From Dyella choica (GTDB lineage Bacteria > Pseudomonadota > Gammaproteobacteria > Xanthomonadales > Rhodanobacteraceae): 64,000 nucleotides of DNA. The stretch is from the NCBI RefSeq assembly GCF_003977665.1, contig NZ_RYYV01000015.1:53857-117856 (forward strand), written 5' to 3'. The notes below the pieces were generated by a model. It was not told the DNA's origin. It did not search any database and saw only the letters and a program-made list of their open reading frames with translations. Shown here one piece after another: positions 35,229 to 43,090 of this stretch (its first letter is position 1; the number at the start of each line of letters is the position of its first letter). The position numbers were made by a program, and so were the translations under genes.

Positions 35229-36938
35229 ATGAGCAAGAAAGTTGCAGAAATCCTTGTCGAGGTGCTCGAACAAGCCGGCGTCAAGCGTTGCTACGGCATC
35301 GTGGGCGACACCCTCAACCTGTTCGCGGAGAATCTGGAGCGCAGTTCTATTGACTGGGTGCACGTACGGCATGAAGAAGCCGGCGCCTTTGCCGCCGGAG
35401 CGGAAGCCCTACTCACCAACAATCTGACCGCATGCGCGGGCAGTTGCGGCCCGGGCAGCCTGCACTTCATCAATGGCCTCTATGAGGCCAACCGCAACCG
35501 CGCACCAGTGGTGCTCATCGCCAGCCAGGTGATGATGAGCGACATGGGCTTCGAGTTCATCCAGGAAGTCGATTTCAAAACCGTCTTCAAGGAATGCTCG
35601 GTGTTTTGCGACATGATCCTCACCCCCGACCAGGCCAGGAAGAAAGCGGCGATGGCCTGCCAGGCGGCCTTGACCAAACAAGGCGTGGCCGTGCTGATCG
35701 TGCCGGTCGATATCTCGCACGGCGAAGTGCACGAAGATTTCCCCTACCGGGTTCACCACAGCAAGCCCACGATCATTCCCAACAGCGAGGAGATCGACGA
35801 GATCGCCAGGATCCTCAATGCCGGCAAGAAGGTCGCCATCTACGCCGGCGCCGGTTGCGAGCGTGCGCTGGAGGAAATCAGGGTGGTAGCAGAGGTGCTC
35901 AAGGCGCCCGTTGCGCACACCTCCCGCGCCAAAAGCTTTCTGGAAGCCGACAATCCCTTCAACGTCGGCATGACCGGTATTCTCGGCAGCGAGGCAGGCT
36001 ACAACGCCATCCTCGATTGCGACACGCTACTCTTGCTGGGTGCGGATTTTGCGTGGCGCCAGTTCTATCCCGACCAGGCCAAGATCGTCCAGATCGATAT
36101 CGATCCCACGCATCTGGGCCGGCGCCACCACATCAGCTTCGGTGCGGTCGGCGACATCAAGCCGACGCTGCGCGCCCTGCTTCCCTGTCTGGAAGAAAAC
36201 GACGATGCGTCGTTCCTGCAGGAATACGTCCAGCGGTACGCCAAAGCCATGGCCTCGTGGAATAGCCATCTGGTTCCCGGGCACGACGACACTATCCCTG
36301 GTTCGTACCTGACTTCCTTGATCAATCGCTACGCCGACGACGACGCACTAATCGCTGGCGACGACGGCACACCCATCGTATGGGCGATCCGCCACACTAC
36401 CGCCAACGGCAAGCGCCGGGTCTTCGGCAGCCTTCTGCACGGCACCATGGCCACCGCACTTCCCAGCGCACTGGGCCTGAAGAAGGCGGCCCCCGAACGC
36501 CAGGTGATCGCCATGTGCGGCGACGGTGGTCTGTCCATGCTGTTCGGCGAACTGCTCACCGTGATCCAGGAGAACGTACCGATCAAGATCGTCGTCTTCG
36601 ACAACCACAAATTGGGATTCGTCGAAATCGAGCAGAAATCCGAAGGCATGCTCGACACCTTCACGCGCCTGAAAAACCCGGACTTCGGCAAAGTGGCCGA
36701 AGCCATCGGCCTGTGGGGCAAGACCGTTCGCAAGGCCTCGGAGATCGAAGCGGCCGTCCAGGAATGGCTGGCACAGCCGGGACCGGCGCTGCTCAATGTC
36801 CTCGTAAGCCCGCTGGAATTGGTCAGGCCGCCTTTTGTCGAACTCAAGCCGGTGGTCGGCATGGCACTGTATTCCACGCGAGCCATCCTGCATGGGCGTG
36901 GTGCGGAGGTGCTGGAGTTGGTGCGCGAGAACTTCTGA
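35229..36938 (+). CDS. PoxB-like thiamine-diphosphate-dependent oxidase
   Basis: A 569-residue thiamine-diphosphate/FAD enzyme of the pyruvate oxidase/PoxB group, the second in this window. The N-terminal pyrimidine-binding domain has 'GIVGDTLNLFAENLERS' and 'RHEEAGAFAAGAEA', then 'CAGSCGPGSLHFINGLYEA'. The cofactor motif is 'GDGGLSMLFGELLTV' to 'VVFDN'. It differs from E. coli PoxB in the C-terminal region, which ends 'LELVRENF' without the basic lipid-binding end, so quinone or membrane coupling is less certain and oxygen or another acceptor is possible. It starts 51 bases after the mdtP-like gene, so it may be read through from the pump operon. Likely substrate pyruvate or another 2-oxoacid. 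Confidence 0.88.
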   Translation: MSKKVAEILVEVLEQAGVKRCYGIVGDTLNLFAENLERSSIDWVHVRHEEAGAFAAGAEALLTNNLTACAGSCGPGSLHFINGLYEANRNRAPVVLIASQVMMSDMGFEFIQEVDFKTVFKECSVFCDMILTPDQARKKAAMACQAALTKQGVAVLIVPVDISHGEVHEDFPYRVHHSKPTIIPNSEEIDEIARILNAGKKVAIYAGAGCERALEEIRVVAEVLKAPVAHTSRAKSFLEADNPFNVGMTGILGSEAGYNAILDCDTLLLLGADFAWRQFYPDQAKIVQIDIDPTHLGRRHHISFGAVGDIKPTLRALLPCLEENDDASFLQEYVQRYAKAMASWNSHLVPGHDDTIPGSYLTSLINRYADDDALIAGDDGTPIVWAIRHTTANGKRRVFGSLLHGTMATALPSALGLKKAAPERQVIAMCGDGGLSMLFGELLTVIQENVPIKIVVFDNHKLGFVEIEQKSEGMLDTFTRLKNPDFGKVAEAIGLWGKTVRKASEIEAAVQEWLAQPGPALLNVLVSPLELVRPPFVELKPVVGMALYSTRAILHGRGAEVLELVRENF

Positions 36939-36986
36939 TGGGCTAGCGAGCTCAAGAGACGAGCGCCAGCGATACCCAGGCGGTGA

Positions 36987-37014
36987 GTAGGCTGGGATGA
37001 CAATCCCAGCCTAC
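36987..37014. repeat. REPIN-family single palindrome, copy 5
   Basis: A single hairpin of the same family: GTAGGCTGGGAT, four-base loop GACA, ATCCCAGCCTAC, a perfect 12-base stem. It sits between the convergent PoxB-like and PspC genes. Confidence 0.85.
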
Positions 37015-37030
37015 TCAGCTGCGGGCTTAC

Positions 37031-37249
37031 CTAGGCTGTGACGGTGTCGTAGTCGAGCGGCTCTTCCGGCCATTGCGGCACGACCAGCCATAGCACCAGG
37101 TAGATCAATCCGCCGATACCTGCACCCAGGAACAACAGCAGCCACAGCGCCCGGATCAGCCAGGTCGGTGCACCTAGCGCATAGGCGAGGCCGGCGCATA
37201 CGCCGCCTAGCCAGGCGGCCTTCTTTACTCGTTTGAATGGGCGATCCAT
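37031..37249 (-). CDS. PspC domain protein
   Basis: A 72-residue protein with one PspC domain: 'KAAWLGGVCAGLAYALGAPTWLIRALWLLLFLGAG' followed by a second hydrophobic stretch 'GGLIYLVLWLVVPQWPEE'. PspC proteins are small inner-membrane proteins; in enterobacteria PspC works with PspB to sense envelope stress. This one is isolated from other psp genes and is shorter than E. coli PspC (119 residues), as is common in Xanthomonadales. The ATG at 37249 is directly before the basic start 'MDRPFKRVKK'. Role by family only. Confidence 0.87.
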   Translation of the reverse strand: MDRPFKRVKKAAWLGGVCAGLAYALGAPTWLIRALWLLLFLGAGIGGLIYLVLWLVVPQWPEEPLDYDTVTA

Positions 37250-37438
37250 GGGGCGTACTCCCTACCAAAGCGGCGAATTTCATCCTACGCCGAAGGAGGT
37301 GGCTTGCCAGTGCGGGAAGTCCTGGCCACCGGCGGCGACGTCCACAAGCCGCACGTCAAGGCCGTAACCGCATAGGTACCGTAATCGGACGGCCCCGCGG
37401 GGCGCTGCACGATGCGAAATATCAGCTAGCCAAATGCA

Positions 37439-37663
37439 TCAGCTAGCCGGCTTCACCGACAAAAACGCCGCGGCCGCGCGTATCTGCGCTTCGGTCAGCT
37501 TCGACGCCACCTCAGTCATGGAAGCTGGCTTCGGCGTGCCCGCCTTGGCCCTAGCCTGGAATTCGTGCAGGCGATTCACGACAAACACCGCAGGTTCACC
37601 GGCGATGCTGGGGAAGCGCTGGCCGTTGCCTGTTCCATTTTCTGCATGGCATGAAATGCAATC
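37439..37663 (-). pseudogene. Cytochrome c C-terminal remnant
   Basis: On the minus strand a frame without stops reads '[20 protein letters not shown]' and on to '[16 protein letters not shown]...', ending 'AAAAFLSVKPAS' and a stop at 37439. C-x-x-C-H and the downstream 'LTEAQIRAAAAFLS' are standard class I cytochrome c features. No start, signal peptide or first part is present: immediately upstream the DNA becomes the acetoacetate-decarboxylase-like remnant, in another frame. It is therefore a decayed fragment joined to a foreign fragment. The 190 bases between it and the PspC gene show no gene. Confidence 0.75.
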
Positions 37664-37927
37664 ACGGACTCTACCAGTTCATGCGCGGCAGGCCGGTCCC
37701 ACTGCCCCGCCACCAGCCTCGGAAAGTGGCGCAGGTTGAGCGTGGGACGCGAACCCAAGGCGGCGGGATTCGTCAAGGCTTGCTCCAGCGTCACGATGCC
37801 TCGCGCAATCCGCTGCCCGGCTGGCTGCCGTTGCTGCCTGCGCCAAAGCGGCTTCCCGCTATCAGTGAAGCGGAACCGGGCTATGGGCGGCAAACGTGCG
37901 GGTCTGGAAAATCGGGCCCTGCCGCTT
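37664..37927 (-). pseudogene. Acetoacetate-decarboxylase-like gene remnant (middle part)
   Basis: Translated on the minus strand this gives '[14 protein letters not shown]', a frame change, and then '[17 protein letters not shown]', '[16 protein letters not shown]' and 'HELVESV'. These match the intact gene at 21661-22464 nearly residue for residue. The reading frame is broken and the C-terminal third is replaced by the cytochrome c remnant. The preceding part of the gene resumes at 40477, on the far side of about 2.55 kb. The match at DNA level stops at 37927 (sequence ..GCCGCTT). Confidence 0.8.
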
Positions 37928-37977
37928 ATCGTGTGTGATCTCGAATTTCAGCTTTTCCATCGCATAAAAGGAATCCT

Positions 37978-38125
37978 GATTAGCCCCGAACCTCAGCAAA
38001 GCCAGCTTTTTTTGATCGCCGTACCAACGAAAGCTGGGATCCAGTGACTTCAAGTGCCTGAAAGACGCTGGATCCCAGCTTTCGCTGGGATGACAGCGAC
38101 GTGTAGCTGAGGTTCGAGGCTAATC
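37978..38125. repeat. MITE-like nested palindrome element
   Basis: A 148-base element. The outer arms GATTAGCCCCGAACCTCAGC (37978-37997) and its near-perfect complement at 38106-38125 (19 of 20) enclose a second pair of inverted units carrying AAGCTGGGATCCAG and CTGGATCCCAGCTTTCG (38029-38094). It lies inside the segment that splits the decarboxylase-like pseudogene, 50 bases from the break. It has no coding capacity. Confidence 0.65.
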
Positions 38126-38185
38126 GGAAAAGAATCCACTACATCATCTGGGATCGGGATAAAAACCAATTCCGCAATCGAGGGA

Positions 38186-38593
38186 TTAGAGGCGCAATGC
38201 GGCAATACCGGCTTTGGCAATTTGCGCATCTTCCGGCGATTCCACGCCGGCGACTCCCACCGCGCCGATGCATTGTCCTTGGACCATTATAGGTACGCCA
38301 CCTTCGAGCAAGCCATCTAGCTCGGGCGCGCGCAGGAGGGAAAGAAAACCGTCTTTAATCATGTCACTGTAGATCTTGGTCTCGCAACGACCCAAAGCGG
38401 CTGTTTTGGCTTTGGCGGGCGCGATATGCGCTAAAGCCGGCGCTCCGCCATCCAAACGCTGCAACCACAACAAATGACCGCCATCATCGACAATAGCAAT
38501 GGCGACTACCCAATGGTTACTTTTGGCTTCAGCTTCGGCGGCTGCGGCAATTTCCTTCACATCGTCGAGTGTCAAATAAGATTTCGATTGCAT
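38186..38593 (-). CDS. GlcG/HbpS family heme-degrading-domain protein
   Basis: A 135-residue protein of the GlcG/HbpS (DUF336) family. It opens with 'YLTLDDVKEIAAAAEAEA', then 'VVAIAIVDDGGHLLWLQRLDGG', and later 'GGVPIMVQGQCIGAVGVAGV' and the C-terminal helix 'DAQIAKAGIAALRL'. The order and length are typical. Members bind heme or act as accessory proteins in glycolate and other pathways; the role of most is unknown. The start at 38593 has AAGGAA upstream; the frame continues to 38695. It is followed upstream by an MFS exporter on the same strand; both lie in the segment that interrupts the pseudogene, so both were probably acquired together. Confidence 0.85.
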   Translation of the reverse strand: MQSKSYLTLDDVKEIAAAAEAEAKSNHWVVAIAIVDDGGHLLWLQRLDGGAPALAHIAPAKAKTAALGRCETKIYSDMIKDGFLSLLRAPELDGLLEGGVPIMVQGQCIGAVGVAGVESPEDAQIAKAGIAALRL

Positions 38594-38777
38594 GAGTATT
38601 CCTTGATTAATTGAAAAACCTTCCTGATTCATTCGGAAGTTCAGCTGGCATCGCAGCAGCTGCGACGCCAGCGAGCGACGCTGAAGGCCACACACCTATG
38701 TGGAGGTCACGATCGTGGCGATGAACACGGTTCAGATTTGTAGCGAATTTTAGTCCATTCGCCACCGCACCTTCCCA

Positions 38778-40379
38778 TCAATTTGCTTTCCCCACACACG
38801 GTGCTTTCCCCACACAAGGGAGTATTTGCCGTTCGGCATCGGATTCAGTAGTGGTAGTTATAGCAGTTGTGACAGCCGTACGGCCGAGAAATGCGAACAC
38901 GGCCAACGCCGCGATAATCGTGATGGCAATCATGATATAGAGCAAATCCCGAAACGCATCGGCATAGCTTTGGCTTAAAACGGCGCGGCTAATTTCCGGC
39001 AGCAGCTGAGCTGCACGTCCTAAATCACCGGCTGCGACGCGTTCAGCCGTGATCGTGATGCGCGCAGATGTCGCTGAGTCTGCATTCGGTAGCATGCCCT
39101 GGAGTGTCGATTGCGACAACAACACCAGGATCGCGCTGACGAACGCGATCGCAACGCCTTCGCTCGCCACCCGCATGGTATTGAAGATGCCCGCCGCCAT
39201 GCCAGCGCGTTCCTTCGGCACGACGCTGACCGATAGACCGTCCATCAGGCCCCAAGGCATGCCGGCACCGATTCCAATCAACAGCATCGGCATCACCACA
39301 GCGTGACCCGATGAGCCGATATCGACCCGGCTTAACAGGGCGAGGCCGGCCGCGGCGATCAGCAAGCCTACCCCGGAGAGGATGCCCGCTGACACCCAGC
39401 GGGTCAACGTTGCCACCAAAGACGGAACCGCGAGCATGGGGGTCGACAGAGACAACAACAGCAAGCCCGCGCCGATTTCACTGTGCCCCTCGATGCCGAT
39501 GAAGCGCAACGGTAGCAAGACCAGTAGGACAACGAAGCAGCAAGAGGTAGCGATCGGCAGAATCTGCACGCCGACGAAACGAGGATAGCGAAACAGCGAT
39601 ACATCCAACATCGGACGAGCGAGCCGGGTTTCGATCACAATGAAGGCTGCGAGCAGAACAGCGGCGCCCACGAGCAATGCGATGACCAACACGCTTGTCC
39701 AACCGCTCGCGGGGGCTTGAACCACGCCAAAAGTAAAAAGGCTCAGTGCGCCGGTGAAAGCAATCGTGCCTGGCCAGTCCAGACCAGCCGCTTGCGGGTC
39801 ACGCGATTCGCGCATACGGGGCGCGCCAAGCAACAATGCCAAGACCGCGATAACTGCAGTGGAGACGAAAATGAAACGCCAACCAAAGGTCTCGGTCAAA
39901 AAACCTGCCGAGAGTGGTCCAAACGCCAAGCCAATGCCAAAAGCCGTTCCCAGCATGCTGTACGCTCGGGTGCGCGCAGGCCCCTCGAACTCTTGGGCGA
40001 GCAATGCCGCACCGCCGGCCAATGTAGCCGCACCAGCGAGGCCCTGCACGGCACGTAACAAGTCCAGAATCAAAATGGACGGGGCGAAACCCAATGCCAA
40101 CGAGATCACGGCAAAAAGCGCCACGCCGCTCGTAAATATCCTCTTTCGCCCGAACTCATCAGCCAGTGCACCCGAAGCCATTTGGAAGACGCCGAAAGTG
40201 AGCATGAAGGCATTGGTGATCCAGTTCAGCGCAACCGGACTGCCACCCAGATCGCGACCGATGGCAGGCGTAGCGACTGCACCGCCTGAAAAACTCACGG
40301 GTAAAATGATGCCCGCGAGGCACACGGCGGCGAGGATCAGAATTTTATCTTTCTCGAATTTTATATCCATGTTGTTCAT
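38778..40379 (-). CDS. MFS drug-efflux-type transporter (DHA2, 14 helices)
   Basis: A transporter of about 533 residues with some 14 hydrophobic helices, matching the DHA2 drug:H+ antiporter family. Motif A lies in 'GALADEFGRKRIFTSGVALF' after helix 2, and motif C-like 'GTAFGIGLAFGPLSAGFLTE' in helix 5. ATG codons at 40379 and 40382 both follow a GGAA site; the frame continues upstream into the decarboxylase-like pseudogene fragment, which is not part of this protein. It and the GlcG gene make up the cargo of the interrupting segment. The substrate is unknown; members export disinfectants and antibiotics. Confidence 0.87.
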   Translation of the reverse strand: MNNMDIKFEKDKILILAAVCLAGIILPVSFSGGAVATPAIGRDLGGSPVALNWITNAFMLTFGVFQMASGALADEFGRKRIFTSGVALFAVISLALGFAPSILILDLLRAVQGLAGAATLAGGAALLAQEFEGPARTRAYSMLGTAFGIGLAFGPLSAGFLTETFGWRFIFVSTAVIAVLALLLGAPRMRESRDPQAAGLDWPGTIAFTGALSLFTFGVVQAPASGWTSVLVIALLVGAAVLLAAFIVIETRLARPMLDVSLFRYPRFVGVQILPIATSCCFVVLLVLLPLRFIGIEGHSEIGAGLLLLSLSTPMLAVPSLVATLTRWVSAGILSGVGLLIAAAGLALLSRVDIGSSGHAVVMPMLLIGIGAGMPWGLMDGLSVSVVPKERAGMAAGIFNTMRVASEGVAIAFVSAILVLLSQSTLQGMLPNADSATSARITITAERVAAGDLGRAAQLLPEISRAVLSQSYADAFRDLLYIMIAITIIAALAVFAFLGRTAVTTAITTTTESDAERQILPCVGKAPCVGKAN

Positions 40380-40476
40380 CATTATTCCATTGTCGAAATA
40401 AGGGACTATCGGTGTCGATGCCTCGCACAGCTTGGCTGTTGAGTCAATGGAGACCAGTGCAATCCGGGGGAGAGAT

Positions 40477-40526
40477 TTGGAGAATCCCTGCGCCCAACCG
40501 CATGCAATCGCCGCCGCATTGTAGAC
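40477..40526 (-). pseudogene. Acetoacetate-decarboxylase-like gene remnant (upstream part)
   Basis: Fifty bases that on the minus strand read 'VYNAAAIACGWAQGF', corresponding to 'VDNDAAIARGWAQGF' of the intact gene at 21661-22464. DNA identity resumes at TTGG (40477), exactly where the other fragment stops after GCCGCTT (37927); the intact gene reads GCCGCTTGGGGAATCCC. So the two fragments were once continuous. Further upstream (40527-40802) I see no more of the gene and no other gene. Confidence 0.72.
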
Positions 40527-40802
40527 GCCTGATTCGTTCCGAAGTTCAGCTCGTTGCATCAATGGGCGCGTATCGCAAACGAGCATCGGACCAGGGTTTG
40601 CAGCGTGCAGCGGACAGCAGCAGCCGTGGCACAAGCACGGTGAGGTCGAAACGCCGCAAACAACATTGGCTAGCCCTTGGGGATGAAGGTGGCCGCCTTG
40701 CAGTATTGTGGGAACAGCCCAGGCTGGGAATTTGATTTTCCCTATCGCGTAGATCAGCGAGGACTATGGAGGCTTTACGGACAACCGCAGCGTGCATCAT
40801 GC

Positions 40803-40875
40803 GTAGGCTGGGATGACAATGCCAGCATTGCGTGAGCTGCAACATGGCAACGCTGGGTTTTTCAACCCAGCCTAC
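40803..40875. repeat. REPIN-like double palindrome, copy 6
   Basis: First hairpin GTAGGCTGGGAT...ATGCCAGC (one stem mismatch), 23-base spacer, then GCTGGGTT...AACCCAGCCTAC, perfect. It lies 15 bases beyond the 3' end of the sensor kinase gene at 40890. Confidence 0.84.
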
Positions 40876-40889
40876 GCCGCAAGCAGATC

Positions 40890-42281
40890 TCAGGAGGCCT
40901 GGTCCGGAATCGCCACGCGCACCCGTAGCCCACGCCCGGATGGAGCATCGAGCAATTCAATGGTCGCATCGTGCAATTGCGCCGCGCGCTGCACGATGGA
41001 AAGGCCAAGCCCATAACCATCGCCGCCGCTCGCTTCGCGATGGAAGCGCGCAAATACGCTGGCGCGCCGTTCCGGTGGAATGCCCGGGCCGTTGTCGATC
41101 ACCTCGATCACGGTAGCGCCTTGTGTACGCTGCATGATGAGCTGCACTTGCCCGCCCAGTGGCACGTGGTGCATCGCGTTTTCGATCAGGTTGCGCAGCA
41201 AGGCGGCCAGCGCGGCTTCGTAGCCATGCACCTTCAGGCTGTCGTCGTGCGCGGCAAAATCGAATTCTACGCCACTCTCGCCAAGCAGCGGGGCGAGCTC
41301 GTCGATCACGTTCATCGCCACCACGATCAGGTCGATCTGGCCGCGCTGACCCGCCGCTGCGCCCGCTTCCAGCCGCGCCAAGGCCAACAATTGCTCGATC
41401 TTCCTGGCCAGGCGCGCGAGGCCGTATTGCGCGCTGGTCAATGCAGCGTGCGCGTCCGGCGGCAAGGGTGCGGCCATGGCGCTGTCCAGGTGGATCATGG
41501 TGGACGCGAGAGGCGTACGCAGTTCGTGCGCCACATCCGCGCTGAAACGGCGCTCGCGCTCCAAGGCATCTTCCAAGCGCTCCAGCTGCGTGTTCAGGGC
41601 ATCCACCACGGGCTGCAACTCCTTAGGCGCATTGTTCAGTCGAATCGGCTGCCGGCTGCCCGGCGCGCGCGATGCCAGGGCCTGCCGCAAACGTTCCAGC
41701 GGGCGCAAGCCGCGTTGCACTGCCCATCCCACCAACAACGCCAGCAGGGGCAAGCCGACGAATTGCGGTAAACCAAGATCCAGCCCGAGGGCGCGCGTAA
41801 TATCACGCCGGCTGTCGTCGCGCTCGCCGACGCGAATCACCACGTTGTTCACGTCATCGACCAGGGTGAAGACGCGCCAGCCGAATCCCTCCAGGAAATG
41901 GGTTTCGAAGCCGGAAACAGGCGTAGGCTGCAATGGCAGTTGCGCCAGGTTGGAGGTGGTAAGACGCATGCGGTTGTGCATGTCGAATACCTGATAGCCC
42001 ACTTCCGCTTCGTAGGTGCGCGTGTGCATGAGCTGTTCTTCGGCCTGGCGGCCAAGAATCGGCACTACCAGCAAACCTTGCTCGGGCTTGCGCAACGCAT
42101 CCAGCCCGGAGTGGCGAATCAGTACGTCCAGCGTGCGTGCCGATTGGGCCAGGCGCCCATCCAGCAGCTCTCGTGTTTCCTTCAAGGCGCGGTGATAGCT
42201 GTACAGGCCTATCGGCAACAGCACAGCGACCAACACGGCGATGATCATCCAGCGCAGCCTGCCGCGCAGACTCAGCCGCAT
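40890..42281 (-). CDS. Sensor histidine kinase, QseC/PmrB-like
   Basis: A 463-residue inner-membrane kinase. The first transmembrane helix (about residues 10-28, 'MIIAVLVAVLLPIGLYSYH') is followed by a periplasmic two-component-sensor N-domain of about 130 residues, a second helix near residue 165 ('FVGLPLLALLVGWAVQRGL'), a HAMP-like linker, the H-box 'FSADVAHELRTPLAS' and an ATPase domain with 'LLRNLIENAMHHVP' (N box), 'DNGPGIPPE' and 'GDGYGLGLSIVQ'. All key residues are present. The ATG at 42281 or GTG at 42284 overlaps the stop of the response regulator, so the pair is co-translated. QseC homologues respond to metals, pH or catechol signals; the ligand here is unknown. Confidence 0.92.
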   Translation of the reverse strand: MRLSLRGRLRWMIIAVLVAVLLPIGLYSYHRALKETRELLDGRLAQSARTLDVLIRHSGLDALRKPEQGLLVVPILGRQAEEQLMHTRTYEAEVGYQVFDMHNRMRLTTSNLAQLPLQPTPVSGFETHFLEGFGWRVFTLVDDVNNVVIRVGERDDSRRDITRALGLDLGLPQFVGLPLLALLVGWAVQRGLRPLERLRQALASRAPGSRQPIRLNNAPKELQPVVDALNTQLERLEDALERERRFSADVAHELRTPLASTMIHLDSAMAAPLPPDAHAALTSAQYGLARLARKIEQLLALARLEAGAAAGQRGQIDLIVVAMNVIDELAPLLGESGVEFDFAAHDDSLKVHGYEAALAALLRNLIENAMHHVPLGGQVQLIMQRTQGATVIEVIDNGPGIPPERRASVFARFHREASGGDGYGLGLSIVQRAAQLHDATIELLDAPSGRGLRVRVAIPDQAS

Positions 42282-42946
42282 CACGTCGGATCCCTGGGAA
42301 TCATGTAGCCCACGCCGCGGATGGTGCGGATCGCATCGAAGCTCAGCTTGCGCCGCAAGGCGTGGATCTGCACCTCCAGTGCGCTGCTGCCTACGGCGTT
42401 ATCCAGGCCGTACAGGGAATTTTCCAGGTGCTCGCGGCGCACGATCCGCCCGGCACGCTCCATCAGAATGCGTAACAGGGAGAACTCGCGCCGGGTCAGT
42501 TCCACGCGCTTGCCACGGTATTCCGCCTCGCAGGTGCCGATATCCAGGCTGATCACGCCCACGTCGATGCGATTGGCAGCAAGCCCCTGCGCCCGGCGCG
42601 TCAGCGAGCGGATGCGCGCGCTGAGTTCCTCCAGGTGGAAGGGCTTGACCAGATAGTCGTCCGCGCCGGCATCGAGGCCGCGCACGCGCGCTTCCAGGCC
42701 ATCGCGCGCCGTCATCACGATCACCGGCGTATTGACCTGCGAGCGGCGCGCCTCGGCCAGCACGTCCAGCCCGTCCTTGGTGGGCAGGCCCAAGTCGAGC
42801 AAGACCAGGTCCGCGGTCTGGTCGCGCATGGCAGCCAGCGCTTCGCGCCCGTCGCGCAACCAGGTCACCGCGTAGGAAAGCCGTTCCAGCGCCTGCCGGA
42901 TGGCTTCGCCCAGTTGCAGGTCGTCTTCGACCAGGATGATGTGCAT
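42281..42946 (-). CDS. OmpR-family response regulator, QseB/PmrA-like
   Basis: A 221-residue response regulator. Receiver: 'ILVEDDLQLGEAI', phospho-acceptor D51 in 'LVLLDLGLPTKDGL', Thr in 'PVIVMTARD' and Lys in 'DDYLVKPF'. Output: winged helix with 'VELTRREFSLLRILMERAG', 'SALEVQIHALRRKL' and 'IRTIRGVGYMI'. The ATG at 42946 is the only sensible start. Its stop overlaps the start of the downstream kinase gene. It is divergent from the MDR oxidoreductase gene at 43091, with 144 bases between, and may regulate it. Confidence 0.93.
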   Translation of the reverse strand: MHIILVEDDLQLGEAIRQALERLSYAVTWLRDGREALAAMRDQTADLVLLDLGLPTKDGLDVLAEARRSQVNTPVIVMTARDGLEARVRGLDAGADDYLVKPFHLEELSARIRSLTRRAQGLAANRIDVGVISLDIGTCEAEYRGKRVELTRREFSLLRILMERAGRIVRREHLENSLYGLDNAVGSSALEVQIHALRRKLSFDAIRTIRGVGYMIPRDPT

Positions 42947-43090
42947 GCCGCGGTTTACCTTCGTCCCACTTGGCTGGAGGTATTGTCTAGCTTGATCATT
43001 TTGCGCAGATTAGCTTAGGACGGTCTTACCGGCGCCGACCGCAAAGATAGCCTGATTTCCGCTCGCCCTCCGCCAGCGAAGGAGACCTGC

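Noticed and set aside
38625..40560. Similar stretches containing GAAGTTCAGCT at about 38625 and 40530, which might be direct repeats flanking the exporter
   Set aside because: The similarity covers only about 25-30 imperfect bases and neither copy coincides with the mapped insertion break points, so it was not called as an insertion boundary.
40383..40634. Upstream extension of the DHA2 exporter frame
   Set aside because: The extension translates the decarboxylase-like pseudogene fragment and leader; the ribosome site and membrane-protein start are at 40379-40382.
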